21,427 bases of DNA from Ga0077527 sp050250695 (GCA_050250695.1 JBFWOE010000041.1:1-21427), one strand, 5' to 3'. Shown: positions 6,777 to 16,086, numbered from the stretch's first letter. Numbers and translations: made by a program. Notes: a model not told the origin generated them from the letters alone.

Positions 6777-6778
6777 TA
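6773..6778 (-). promoter_or_regulatory. Candidate −10 box of aroG
   Basis: TATAAT on the − strand, 40 bases before the aroG ATG and inside the 64-base gap after tldD. At exactly 17 bases the −35 position reads TTTAGG, which is weak (3 of 6) and overlaps the last bases of tldD. This would let aroG be expressed independently of the upstream yhdP–tldD run. Confidence 0.5.
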
Positions 6779-6796
6779 GCGGATTCCGGACCAACC

Positions 6797-8239
6797 CTAA
6801 ACCGTGCCGCCGACCGTCAGTCCGTCGATGCGCAGGGTCGGCTGGCCCACCCCCACCGGCACGCTCTGACCTTCCTTGCCGCAGGTGCCGACGCCGGTAT
6901 CGAGCTTCATGTCGTTGCCGATCATCGATACGCGGGTCAGCGCATCCGGTCCGTTGCCGATCAGCGTCGCGCCCCTTACCGGATAAGTCAGCTTGCCGTT
7001 TTCGATCATCCAGGCCTCGGATGCGGAAAACACGAACTTGCCACTGGTGATGTCGACCTGTCCGCCGCCGAAATTCACCGCGTACAGGCCGCGGTCGACC
7101 GACGCGATGATCTCGGCCGGATCGCGGTCACCGTTGAGCATGTAGGTATTGGTCATGCGCGGCATCGGCACGTGCGCGTATGACTCGCGCCGGCCGTTGC
7201 CGGTGACCGGTACGCCCATCAGCCGCGCATTCAGCGCATCCTGAAGATAACCGCGCAGCACGCCATCCTCGATCAGCACATTGTGCTGCGTCGGATTGCC
7301 CTCGTCATCGACATTCAGCGAGCCGCGACGGCGCTCCAGCGTACCGTCATCGACCACGGTCACGCCGGGTGCAGCCACGCGCTCCCCGATGCGGCCGCTG
7401 AAAGCCGAAGTGCCCTTGCGGTTGAAATCGCCCTCCAGGCCGTGGCCGACCGCCTCGTGCAGCAGCACGCCCGGCCAGCCCGGCCCCAGCACCACTGTCA
7501 TGGTGCCGGCAGGCGCCGGCCGCGCATCCAGATTGGTCAGCGCCTGGTGCACGGCTTTCTGCGCGTAATCGGCAATCACCCCGTCGCTGAAGTAACCATA
7601 GTCGAATCGCCCCCCGCCACCGGCGCTGCCCTGCTCGCGCCGGCCGTCGGACTCGACGATCACCTGCAACGAAAGCCGCACCAGCGGACGGATGTCCGCG
7701 GCCTGCATGCCGTCGCTGCGCGCCACCAGCACCACCTCGTATTCGCCGGCGAGCGAAGCCATCACCTGCGTCACCCGCGGATCGAGGCGGCGTGCCGCTT
7801 GCTCCAGCCGTTCCAGCAAGGCCACCTTGGCCCGGGCATCGAGACTGGCCAGTGGATCCTGCGGAGCATACAGCGCGCGCAGAGCACCCTGTCGCGCGAT
7901 GGCGGTGCTGCCCGCCGCGCCCTGGCTGGCGATGGCGCGGGTGGCCTGCGCCGCTGATTGCAGCGCATTGAAGCTGATGTCGTCGGAATAGGCGAACGCG
8001 GTTTTTTCACCGCTGACCGCGCGCACGCCAACACCCTGATCGATGTTGAAGCTCCCGGATTTGACGATGCCCTCCTCCAGGCTCCAGGACTCGCTGCGCG
8101 AATATTGGAAATAGAGGTCGGCATAATCCACGCGGTGCGCCATGATTTCGCCAAATACGCGCTGCAGGCGGTTCTCGTCCAGCGCATGGGGTGCCAGCAA
8201 CACGGCGCAGGCGGTCTCGAAAGTATTCGCGGGTTTCAT
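6797..8239 (-). CDS. tldD: TldD metalloprotease subunit
   Basis: TldD is the catalytic partner of TldE/PmbA. In E. coli the TldD/E heterodimer degrades unfolded peptides, processes microcin B17 and affects gyrase-poison (CcdB) sensitivity. The 480-aa product matches the family length. The zinc site is clear: H261-E-A-V-G-H266 with the third ligand probably the cysteine in GVGTCGKEGQ near residue 453. It starts with a fold-typical N-terminal half (DYADLYFQYSRSESWSLEEG) and ends in the conserved PTLRIDGLTVGGTV. No PmbA/TldE gene is in the window. The ATG has no recognisable ribosome-binding site and is preceded by an unusually AT-rich 35-base gap. It follows the nitrilase gene in the same direction, as in other betaproteobacteria. 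Confidence 0.96.
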   Translation of the reverse strand: MKPANTFETACAVLLAPHALDENRLQRVFGEIMAHRVDYADLYFQYSRSESWSLEEGIVKSGSFNIDQGVGVRAVSGEKTAFAYSDDISFNALQSAAQATRAIASQGAAGSTAIARQGALRALYAPQDPLASLDARAKVALLERLEQAARRLDPRVTQVMASLAGEYEVVLVARSDGMQAADIRPLVRLSLQVIVESDGRREQGSAGGGGRFDYGYFSDGVIADYAQKAVHQALTNLDARPAPAGTMTVVLGPGWPGVLLHEAVGHGLEGDFNRKGTSAFSGRIGERVAAPGVTVVDDGTLERRRGSLNVDDEGNPTQHNVLIEDGVLRGYLQDALNARLMGVPVTGNGRRESYAHVPMPRMTNTYMLNGDRDPAEIIASVDRGLYAVNFGGGQVDITSGKFVFSASEAWMIENGKLTYPVRGATLIGNGPDALTRVSMIGNDMKLDTGVGTCGKEGQSVPVGVGQPTLRIDGLTVGGTV

Positions 8240-8253
8240 TAATTTATCAATAA

Positions 8254-8266
8254 AATCAAATACTTA
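8254..8266 (+). promoter_or_regulatory. IHF-consensus site upstream of tldD
   Basis: On the + strand AATCAAATACTTA matches WATCAANNNNTTR completely. It lies in the 35-base gap between the nitrilase stop and the tldD start, and it overlaps a TATAAG hexamer (− strand, 8268–8263) that could act as a −10. The surrounding 24 bases match the element before aroG at 19 positions. Confidence 0.42.
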
Positions 8267-8274
8267 TAAAAATG

Positions 8275-9141
8275 TTAACGCTGCAGCGTGCGGTGTGTCA
8301 GCGCCGGCAGACTCTGGCGCAGGCGTTGTATATGGGAACGGTTCATGCCGGCGACGACCACGCCTGAACCGCGTGGCAGGCGATCGAGTATGACACCCCA
8401 GGGATCGACGATCATCGAATCGCCATGGGTCTCGCGTCCGTTGACATGATACCCGCCCTGCGCCGGGGCCAGCACGTAAGCCAGATTTTCGATAGCACGG
8501 GCACGGATCAGCGTCTCCCAGTGCGCCTTGCCGGTGGTTTCGGTAAATGCCGAAGGCACCAGGATGAGATCGACTTCGCCCATCGCACGGTACAGTTCCG
8601 GAAACCGCAGGTCGTAGCAGATCGAAAGCCCAATGCGCCCGAACGGCGTGTCGACGGTCACCACCCTGCTGCCGTGCTCTATGGTGCGTTCCTCGGAATA
8701 TTTCTCCGCGCCCATCTCGAAACCGAAGAGGTGGATCTTGTCATAGCGCGCGACGCAGCGCCCCAGGTCGTCGTAGACCAGGCAAGTGTTGAGTACCTTG
8801 TCCGGCGTCGACGCCACCAGCGGCACCGACCCGCCGACGATCCAGATGCCGTGCTTGCGCGCGCTGGCCGCCAGGAACTCCTGGATCGGCCCGTCGCCGA
8901 ATGCCTCGCGAACCGCAACCTTGTCGGTGTCCTTCATGCCCATGATGCCGAAATATTCGGGCAATGCCGCCAGGCGCGCCCCCTGCGCAGCGGCGATGTC
9001 TATCAGGCGCGCCGCCTCCCGCAGGTTGGCGTCCACACGCGGGCCCGAAGCCATCTGCAGTGCAGCGATCCGCGTGGCACCGGCGTCGGCAACACCCGTT
9101 CCCGCACGTTGCTCCAGCGTCGATATCAACCGTGTGCTCAT
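8275..9141 (-). CDS. Nitrilase-superfamily carbon-nitrogen hydrolase (Nit/deaminated-glutathione-amidase-like)
   Basis: This amidase of the nitrilase superfamily is 288 aa long and has the catalytic triad Glu62 (ALPEYF), Lys135 (YDKIHLF) and Cys175 (SICYDLRFPELYR). The IHLF–FEMGAEKYSEE and ICYDLRFPE context is that of the Nit1/NitA branch, whose characterised members hydrolyse deaminated glutathione as metabolite repair; that activity is inferred here. There are about 23 residues before the first β-strand (RIAALQM), longer than usual, so the true start could be slightly downstream; GGAATGG before the ATG at 9141 is a modest ribosome-binding site. It is 10 bases downstream of the 103-aa orphan and within the conserved yhdP–nit–tldD order. 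Confidence 0.92.
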   Translation of the reverse strand: MSTRLISTLEQRAGTGVADAGATRIAALQMASGPRVDANLREAARLIDIAAAQGARLAALPEYFGIMGMKDTDKVAVREAFGDGPIQEFLAASARKHGIWIVGGSVPLVASTPDKVLNTCLVYDDLGRCVARYDKIHLFGFEMGAEKYSEERTIEHGSRVVTVDTPFGRIGLSICYDLRFPELYRAMGEVDLILVPSAFTETTGKAHWETLIRARAIENLAYVLAPAQGGYHVNGRETHGDSMIVDPWGVILDRLPRGSGVVVAGMNRSHIQRLRQSLPALTHRTLQR

Positions 9142-9151
9142 GCCATTCCGT

Positions 9152-9463
9152 TCATTTCAGAGTCTCCATGCTGATCGTCCCGGCAGCAGGATCGGCACGC
9201 AAAAATACGCGTGCGCTGTCGATGGCCAGAGCGACCAGCCACGCCCGCAGTTCTTCGGCCTGCGCCGCCTGGCGCGGGCCGTGAACAATCATGATCCGTG
9301 CCGCGGTATCGCCGTGATAGGCCGCAACGGCCTGGCGGATCGCAGACGATGCCATCACGGTCTGTGCCGACCGCGGACGATCCCACAGTTCGGGGGGAAT
9401 TTCCGCCGCCGGTGAGGACACCGGCAACATGACTGTCGCCGCAACCAGCATCAACCTGTTCAT
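9152..9463 (-). CDS. Small secreted or periplasmic protein of unknown function
   Basis: I do not recognise this 103-aa protein. It begins with a convincing signal peptide (MNRLMLVAATVMLPVSSPAAE, cleavage near residue 20), leaving a mature domain of about 83 residues. That domain appears α/β: a helix around SAIRQAVAAYH, a strand ARIMIVHG, a helix QAAQAEELRAWLVALAI and a strand SARVFLRAD. No cysteines, lipobox or known motif are seen. Its ATG overlaps the TGA of yhdP (ATGA), so translation is probably coupled to it, and the nitrilase gene follows after 10 bases. Coupling suggests an envelope role connected with YhdP, but that is inference from position only. Confidence 0.75.
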   Translation of the reverse strand: MNRLMLVAATVMLPVSSPAAEIPPELWDRPRSAQTVMASSAIRQAVAAYHGDTAARIMIVHGPRQAAQAEELRAWLVALAIDSARVFLRADPAAGTISMETLK

Positions 9464-12400
9464 GGATTGCTTCCGCTATCCCCCGCCGGGGGCTCGACCT
9501 TGGCCACCTGCGGATCGGTCCAGCTTCCGGTCACGTCATATTCATAGGCCGCAATCTGGTCCAGTGGATCCTTGAGCAGTTTCTGCGCAATGAATGCCGC
9601 AACACCGGCAACCGGCCCGCCGATCAGCGCCCCCGCCACCGAAACGGAGTCGGACAGCTGCGGATTGACCTTGACGCGCAGTTTCTGGGTTTCCCGCGCG
9701 AGATCCACCTGGCCGCTCATGTTGATGCGCGCCGCAGGCCCGGTGATGCGCAGGTTATCGGTCGTCGCGACTCCCTTGCCGACCTTGATGGCACCGACGA
9801 TCTCGTCGAACGCCAGTCCTTCGCTGAATATATCGCGAAAATCCAGCGTGATCCGCCGCGGCAGCGACTGCAGGCTGAGAATGCCCAGCAGCTTGCCGAT
9901 GCCGGGCTCCAGTTTGATGAACTGCCCCTTGCCGGCATCAAGCACGAAATTCCCCGACAGTGTGGGATAGTCGATGCGCTGCGGGCTGCCGGCCCACGCC
10001 AGATTTCCCTCGACCTTGGCAACGCCGCGCCGCACCCCCTCGGGATATCCCAGACGGGTCAGAAACTTGCCGATATCACTGACCTCCAGCCGCACGTTCA
10101 CCTGCGTACCCGGCCGGGTCAGCCAGGACTGCCAGATGCCATCCAGGTTAAGCACGCTTTCAGGATTGCTCAGGCGCAGCCGTTCAATGCGCCAGTCACT
10201 CTGCTGCGGCGTTGCCTGCAGTTCCAGGCGACCCAAGGCAAGATCGGCAAGCCGGAATTCATCGATGACCACGTCCAGCGCCGGCAGATCCGGGGATCGC
10301 GTATCCGGCGCCTCCGCAGGCGCCGCAGCCACGGCCGCGGCATCCTTTGCCGGCAACGCAAGGCGGCGCAGGCGCGCAGTCAGGCGCCCCTTGCCCTGTG
10401 ACTGCCAGGATACGGCACCGTCCACATCACGTCCCTTGACATTGATCTGCAGTGCACCCGGCTGCTGCACGGCAGTCAACGTCAGCGGCGCAAAACGCCG
10501 GTCGAACCATTCCACTTCGCCGATCCGCAGATCCATGCCCGCCACCTGCATCCCGCCGCCGCCACCTTCACCAAGCATCGCCAGCCAGCCATCGAGATCG
10601 ATCACAGGGATCACGCCCGATACGGAGACGCCCGATTTGTCGGGCTCGACCTCCGCGCCTTCGCCGAAAAGCACGGCGCCGCGCTCGATGCGCGAGCCCC
10701 CGCCTTCGCTGCGGCGATACAGCAGGGCATTCACGAGTTTTCCGGCAGTCAATGAAATGCGCTCCTGCCGCGGACCGGTAAACCTCCGCTCCACCCGCAA
10801 TGGCAGTTCCTCGGCGGCCGTCTTGGTGAACGGAGCCGGCAGATTGACCGCCAGTCCCCGCAGTGTCGAATCGGCAGTGACATCGACCCTCTTGTTGCGC
10901 ACGACCAGCGTACCGCGCCAGTCGGTCGAACCGCGCATGTACCGTGCCCATTCCACCCCGCCGGCACGACGCGCCGCATCAGCATTGATGCGCCCCTGGA
11001 AACGGATGTTGACCGCGGCATCGCGCTGACTGCCGGCCGTGATGGTCAGCGGCCCGCCAAGAAAAAACGCCGTCGCATTGGGTACACGCACAGCAGCCTC
11101 GGTGAACTCCAGGCGGCCGTTGACCTGCTCCAGCGGCGGCATGCCTTCGGCCGGCGACAGTTGGTTGTCGATGAACTGGAAGCTGCCGCTGACCTTGCTT
11201 TTCGCAATGGCTTGCAGCGGCAAGGTCAGCTTGAGGCCCAGCCTGCCCCGTCCCCTGGCGCTCATCCCCTCGGTGAAATCGTTGATCATCGCGCGCACCG
11301 GGCTCTGGTCGATGAAAGCGAGGAAATCCGCGGTGGCTCCTTCCGCTTCTCCGCTGATCTGCAGCACTTCATCGGTGTACACCAGATCGGGAATGAGCGC
11401 CCTGATCTTGCCCAGCCGGACGTTGCCGATGGCCGCCTCGCGGGCATTCATTTCCAGGCGTTTGCCGCGAAACAGGAAGTCGCCCTCGATGCCCGTGATC
11501 CTCGGCCAGCCGTTTCCGTAATTCAGCTCGCCGCCGCTGACCTTGGCTGCCACTTCGAAAATGCCGCGGCGTTCGTCGGCAAACGGAAAATCCGCGAGAT
11601 CTCCCTTGAGCCGGAACTTCACGTCATTGGACGTGCCGGCGACAAAGGCCCTGTCCAGCCATCCCCGCGAAGTCTTCGCCACTGTCAGCGGCAGGTATGC
11701 CGTCACCCGACTGGCCACCCCGCGGGTCAGGTGTCCGGTCAGGTCGGCCATCCCCGGGCCATCCGCGGCCACGCGGAAGGTACCGAACAAAGTACCGGCA
11801 AGATCGGCATTGGCATAGGCAAAGTTGCTGAGCCGCAGTTCGATGCCCTGCGCCGTGTTCGACCATGACATCTGGCCGGTCAGCGTGTCGAAACGCAGTC
11901 GCTCGCGGAACAGCTTCGGCATGCTCAGTGCCGCCTTCTGCGTCACCACATGCAGCGTGCCGCCCTTTTCGGTGCCATCGATGTTGCCGCTGAAGCCGGA
12001 AAAACCTGGCATGGCATCCTGCTGCGCCAGCGACAGCTCGTGGAAACGTCCTCGCAGCACATAGGTGGCCGGTCGCGGCCAGGCGCCGTTCCAGCGCAGC
12101 GACAGGTCGTAGACACTGCCGGCAGGCGAGAAATCCGCAAGCGACTTGCGCAAGCCCGGGGCCAGCGGCAGCCGGTCCGCCAGTTGTACCAGCGGCGCCA
12201 GTTCCAGCGCGTTGGCCTGCAGTTCACCGCGCACATATCCGTTGCTGCCCGCACCTCCCAGCTGCAGCCGCAGGTCGACCGGCGGCAGGTTCAGCCGATC
12301 GCCCGTGGTGAATGCAAGCTTGCGTGTCGTTACTTCGAATCCGTCGGCTATCCGTTTCCACGTAAAACGGCCACCGAGCTGCGGCATGTCGAGGTCCGGC

Positions 12401-13296
12401 AGGTCGGCGCCGAGCCGGGCGCGGACATGGTTCAATTGCACGTCTGCGATGACAGACTCAAGTTCGCTGCGGTCGAAAGTAAACCACGAACGCAACGCGC
12501 CGGCGCCCTGCGGAAAATGCACCGGAAAATCGAACCACTGCCGCCAGCCGGGGATGTCGACATGGTCGACATGCACATAAAGCCGGCCCGTCAGAGCCTC
12601 GGCCATCGACCGGAAACTTTCACCCGTCAGATCGGCACGCACGTCCAGCGGCGAGGCCAGCCCTGCCGGCGGCACCGCACGCAAGGCCAGGCGGTGCCGG
12701 TGGCCGCTGTTGACGATCCGCAACTGCAGCTGCTCCAGGGCAAGCACCGGGGCGCCGCGCATTTCATCATTCCAGATCAGGCGTGCATCGTGGATCTCGA
12801 TGTCGCGCTGGCCGAGCAGCCAGCGGGAAAATCCGCCGCCACCCTGCACCCCCGCATTCATCGGAATGCCGGCCACGGTGATGGCGCCATTGTTGTCGCG
12901 ACGGACCGTCAATACCGGCCGGTGGATATCCAGTGAATGGAAATTGACCTGCAGCAGGGCTGCTGATCGCCATGACAGCGTGGCGTCGATGCGCGGCAGC
13001 TCCAGCGCGGGCTGCCCCCCCGCGTCGTGCACCACCACTTGCGCCAGTGCCAGCTGCGGGCGCAAGCCGTCCCAGTTCGCACTGATGCCGCCGATGGTGA
13101 TGCGTTGCTGCGCGGCGCGGCTCAGTGTCTGGGCAATATCATCCCGATACACTGCGATATCGGGCAATATCCAGTAGCGCAGCACCAGCACAGCCGCGGC
13201 GAACGCCAGCCCTGCCGCCAGCACGCTCCATGTGAGCAGGCGATAAATCCACAATGAGCTCCTCTGGATCCGGCTGCGGACTGCGGCTAGGCTCAT
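9460..13296 (-). CDS. yhdP: YhdP-family AsmA-like envelope protein
   Basis: This very large inner-membrane-anchored periplasmic protein is 1278 aa from the ATG at 13296, close to the 1266 aa of E. coli YhdP. There, YhdP with TamB and YdbH moves phospholipids from the inner to the outer membrane. One transmembrane segment near the N-terminus (SVLAAGLAFAAAVLVL, followed by RYWILPDI) precedes more than 1200 residues of β-rich repeats typical of this bridge-like family. The conserved end is visible: PGIGKLLGILSLQSLPRRI, the membrane-like GALIGGPVAGVAAFIAQKLL and YEYDVTGSWTDP. The frame is open to a GTG at 13413, but that would overlap glnE and place residues before the anchor, so the internal ATG is chosen; no clear ribosome-binding site supports either. 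It heads the long − strand gene run. Confidence 0.94.
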   Translation of the reverse strand: MSLAAVRSRIQRSSLWIYRLLTWSVLAAGLAFAAAVLVLRYWILPDIAVYRDDIAQTLSRAAQQRITIGGISANWDGLRPQLALAQVVVHDAGGQPALELPRIDATLSWRSAALLQVNFHSLDIHRPVLTVRRDNNGAITVAGIPMNAGVQGGGGFSRWLLGQRDIEIHDARLIWNDEMRGAPVLALEQLQLRIVNSGHRHRLALRAVPPAGLASPLDVRADLTGESFRSMAEALTGRLYVHVDHVDIPGWRQWFDFPVHFPQGAGALRSWFTFDRSELESVIADVQLNHVRARLGADLPDLDMPQLGGRFTWKRIADGFEVTTRKLAFTTGDRLNLPPVDLRLQLGGAGSNGYVRGELQANALELAPLVQLADRLPLAPGLRKSLADFSPAGSVYDLSLRWNGAWPRPATYVLRGRFHELSLAQQDAMPGFSGFSGNIDGTEKGGTLHVVTQKAALSMPKLFRERLRFDTLTGQMSWSNTAQGIELRLSNFAYANADLAGTLFGTFRVAADGPGMADLTGHLTRGVASRVTAYLPLTVAKTSRGWLDRAFVAGTSNDVKFRLKGDLADFPFADERRGIFEVAAKVSGGELNYGNGWPRITGIEGDFLFRGKRLEMNAREAAIGNVRLGKIRALIPDLVYTDEVLQISGEAEGATADFLAFIDQSPVRAMINDFTEGMSARGRGRLGLKLTLPLQAIAKSKVSGSFQFIDNQLSPAEGMPPLEQVNGRLEFTEAAVRVPNATAFFLGGPLTITAGSQRDAAVNIRFQGRINADAARRAGGVEWARYMRGSTDWRGTLVVRNKRVDVTADSTLRGLAVNLPAPFTKTAAEELPLRVERRFTGPRQERISLTAGKLVNALLYRRSEGGGSRIERGAVLFGEGAEVEPDKSGVSVSGVIPVIDLDGWLAMLGEGGGGGMQVAGMDLRIGEVEWFDRRFAPLTLTAVQQPGALQINVKGRDVDGAVSWQSQGKGRLTARLRRLALPAKDAAAVAAAPAEAPDTRSPDLPALDVVIDEFRLADLALGRLELQATPQQSDWRIERLRLSNPESVLNLDGIWQSWLTRPGTQVNVRLEVSDIGKFLTRLGYPEGVRRGVAKVEGNLAWAGSPQRIDYPTLSGNFVLDAGKGQFIKLEPGIGKLLGILSLQSLPRRITLDFRDIFSEGLAFDEIVGAIKVGKGVATTDNLRITGPAARINMSGQVDLARETQKLRVKVNPQLSDSVSVAGALIGGPVAGVAAFIAQKLLKDPLDQIAAYEYDVTGSWTDPQVAKVEPPAGDSGSNP

Positions 13297-13371
13297 TTGG
13301 CGTCGAAAAAATATAAGAATGTAAAATGCGGAAACGAAACAAAGGCTTAGCCATTCTAACGCGAACCGGCC

Positions 13372-16086
13372 ATGGAATCGAATAACGCACAGGCTGTCGC
13401 CGGCGACGACCACGACATCCGTGCCGCGGCACGTTACAGCCGTTATCTGCAGCGGCTGCTCACCGCCAATCCCGCGATCATTACGACAGCCGAATTGGCG
13501 TTGCCGTTCACCGTGGCCGACATGCAGGCCGAACTCGCCGCATCAAACATCGTCGATGACGCCAGCCTCGGGCGCGCCCTGCGGCTGTTGCGCCAGCGGG
13601 TCATGGCCAGGGTGATCGCGCGCGACCTCAGCGGACGTTCGGGTCTGGATGAAACCGTGGCCACCGTGACCGCGCTCGCTGAAATCGCCATCCGCACAGC
13701 CGTGGACCGGTTGCACAACGACCTCGCCGTCACACACGGCGAACCGCGCGGCTCGACCGACGCCGCAGCGCAACAATTGCACGTGGTCGGCATGGGGAAG
13801 CTGGGCGGCGCCGAACTCAATGCCTCATCCGACATCGACCTGGTGCTGATCTACCCCGAGGAAGGTGAAACCGACGGCGCGCGACCGCTGAGCAACCACG
13901 AGTTCTTCACCCGGCTCGCGCGCCGCCTGATCACCGCCCTCAATGAATGGACCGAGGACGGCTTCGTGTTCCGCGTAGATACCCGGTTGCGACCCTACGG
14001 CGACAGCGGCCCGCTGGTGGTGGGATTCGACATGCTCGAAAACTACCTGATTACCCAGGGCCGTGCCTGGGAGCGTTACGCCTGGATCAAGGGCCGCCCG
14101 CTGACCGGCGACCGGCAGGCGGCGCTGATCGCCCTGGTGCGGCCTTTCGTATTCCGCCGCCACCTTGACTACGGCGCTTTTGCCGCGATGCGCAGCCTGC
14201 ACAGCCAGGTCCGCCACGAAGTCCGCCGCCAGGACCGCCTGGACGACATCAAACTGGGACCCGGGGGCATCCGTGAAATCGAATTCACCGCACAGGTATT
14301 CCAGCTGATTCGCGGCGGGCACGAACGCGCGCTGCAGCAGCAGTCCACGCTCCCCGTGCTCGCAGCGCTCGGCCAGGGCGGATTCATCAGCCTCGAGGCT
14401 GCGACCGAACTGCGGGATGCCTATGTGTTCCTGCGCAATCTCGAGCACCGCCTGCAATACCGCGACGACCAGCAGACCCAGGCACTGCCCGCGGACCCCG
14501 CCGAACGGAAACTGCTCGCCGCCAGCATGGATTTTGCCGACGAACCGGCGTTTGCCGCGGTGCTGGCGCGGCATCGCGATGCGGTGTCACGGCATTTCGA
14601 AGCCATCTTCGGTGAAAACGATACCGCGGCCCATCCCCTCGCGGAACTCTGGCATCCTCATGTCGCCGAATCATCTCCCGCCGTGCGAAAACTTGCGGAA
14701 ATCGGCTTCGCGCAGCCCTCTGAAATCGCCCGACGGCTGGCGTTGCTGCGCAACGGCAACCGCTATCAGCAGATGCCGGCCTCGAGTCAGCGGCGCCTCG
14801 ACCGGCTGGTTCCCTCGGCCATAGCCGCAGCCGCCGCGCACCGTGATCCGGATGCCACGCTGCAGCGGCTGCTCGAACTGTTCGAAGCCATCAGCCGCCG
14901 CGAAGCCTATCTCGCCCTGCTGCACGAATACCCGCACGCACTAGAACGCGTCGCGGACCTGATGGGAGCCAGCCCCTGGGTGGCGCAATACATCACCCAG
15001 CACCCGATCCTGCTCGACGAGCTGCTGGACACGCGCAACCTGCTTGCTGCGCCGGACTACGCCGCCCTGCGCGCGGCGCTGCATGCCGACCTGGCGGCGG
15101 CGGAAGGGGATGTCGAACGGCAGATGGACCTGCTGCGGCATTTCAAGAACACGCAGACCCTGCATTGCGTCGCCCAGGATCTCGCAGGCACCCTGCCGTT
15201 GGAAACGCTGAGCGACAGGCTGTCCGACCTGGCATCGACCATCCTCGAGGAAGTGCTGGACCTGTCCTGGCAAGGGTTGCGTCACCGCCACCGCGACAAA
15301 CCGCTGTTTGCCATCATCGGTTACGGCAAACTCGGCGGCAAGGAGCTCGGTTACGCGTCGGACCTCGACATCGTGTTCGTGTATGACGATGCCGATCCAG
15401 AGGCCGCGGAAACCTATGCACGCTTGGCCCAGCGCATCAACAACTGGCTGACCAGCGTCACCGCGGCCGGCCTGCTCTACGAGACCGATCTGCGCCTGCG
15501 CCCCGACGGCGCCAGCGGCCTGCTGGTCACCCCGCTGGAGAGCATGCGCAGCTACCAGCTGCAGGATGCTTGGCTGTGGGAACACCAGGCGCTGACCCGT
15601 GCGCGCAGCGTCGCCGGCGACTCCGCCATCGGTCGTGAATTCGAGGCACTGCGCATCAGGGTGCTGCGCACCCCGCGGGAACCCGTAGTCCTGCGCGCAG
15701 GCATACTCGAAATGCGCCGGAAGATGCACGACGCGCATCCGAACACCAGCCCACTGTTCGACATCAAGCACGACCATGGTGGCATCATCGACGTCGAGTT
15801 CATGGTGCAGTACCTGGTGCTGGGTCATGCCCATGCCCATCCGCAGCTGACCGCCAATTCCGGCAATCTCGCACTGCTGAAAACCGCGGCCGCACTGGCA
15901 CTGGTCGACCGCGGGCAGGCCAATGCCGTGCACGACGCTTACCGGCGCTTTCGTGAACTGCAACACCAACTGAGGCTTGCCGGGGACCGTTATGCCCGGA
16001 TCGATCCGCACAGCGTGGAAAAGGAAGTCGGGGCCGTGAAGGCGCTGTGGGAGGCGCTGTTCGGCGAAACAGCAGCTACACCGTGA
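13372..16086 (+). CDS. glnE: Bifunctional glutamine synthetase adenylyltransferase/adenylyl-removing enzyme
   Basis: GlnE adjusts glutamine synthetase activity to nitrogen supply by adding or removing AMP, under control of PII (GlnB). The 904-aa protein contains both nucleotidyltransferase domains, each with the G-x11-D-x-D signature: Gly142/Asp154/Asp156 in the N-terminal deadenylylation half (GMGKLGGAELNASSDIDLV) and Gly652/Asp664/Asp666 in the C-terminal adenylylation half (GYGKLGGKELGYASDLDIV). The associated RLRPYGDSGPLV and RLRPDGASGLLVT motifs follow each, and HDHGGIIDVEFMVQYL lies near the end. Length and order are standard. It is divergent from yhdP with only 75 bases between starts, and its last 11 bases overlap the 3' end of the convergent cyclase gene. 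Confidence 0.97.
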   Translation: MESNNAQAVAGDDHDIRAAARYSRYLQRLLTANPAIITTAELALPFTVADMQAELAASNIVDDASLGRALRLLRQRVMARVIARDLSGRSGLDETVATVTALAEIAIRTAVDRLHNDLAVTHGEPRGSTDAAAQQLHVVGMGKLGGAELNASSDIDLVLIYPEEGETDGARPLSNHEFFTRLARRLITALNEWTEDGFVFRVDTRLRPYGDSGPLVVGFDMLENYLITQGRAWERYAWIKGRPLTGDRQAALIALVRPFVFRRHLDYGAFAAMRSLHSQVRHEVRRQDRLDDIKLGPGGIREIEFTAQVFQLIRGGHERALQQQSTLPVLAALGQGGFISLEAATELRDAYVFLRNLEHRLQYRDDQQTQALPADPAERKLLAASMDFADEPAFAAVLARHRDAVSRHFEAIFGENDTAAHPLAELWHPHVAESSPAVRKLAEIGFAQPSEIARRLALLRNGNRYQQMPASSQRRLDRLVPSAIAAAAAHRDPDATLQRLLELFEAISRREAYLALLHEYPHALERVADLMGASPWVAQYITQHPILLDELLDTRNLLAAPDYAALRAALHADLAAAEGDVERQMDLLRHFKNTQTLHCVAQDLAGTLPLETLSDRLSDLASTILEEVLDLSWQGLRHRHRDKPLFAIIGYGKLGGKELGYASDLDIVFVYDDADPEAAETYARLAQRINNWLTSVTAAGLLYETDLRLRPDGASGLLVTPLESMRSYQLQDAWLWEHQALTRARSVAGDSAIGREFEALRIRVLRTPREPVVLRAGILEMRRKMHDAHPNTSPLFDIKHDHGGIIDVEFMVQYLVLGHAHAHPQLTANSGNLALLKTAAALALVDRGQANAVHDAYRRFRELQHQLRLAGDRYARIDPHSVEKEVGAVKALWEALFGETAATP

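Noticed and set aside
5467..7050. 527-codon open frame on the + strand opposite aroG and the cNMP-binding gene
   Set aside because: It is a shadow of GC-rich codon bias: it covers the antisense of aroG and of the cNMP-binding gene's 5' part and extends into tldD. It has low-complexity Arg/Ala/Asp-rich composition and matches no family that I know.
8240..8274. FNR-type box before tldD (TTGAT-TTTA-TTGAT on the − strand)
   Set aside because: The two half-sites are direct repeats, not the inverted TTGAT-N4-ATCAA that FNR/CRP-like dimers need. The IHF reading fits better.
13297..13413. Upstream extension of yhdP to a GTG at 13413
   Set aside because: It would overlap the glnE start, put an extra hydrophobic stretch before the normal membrane anchor, and has no ribosome-binding site.
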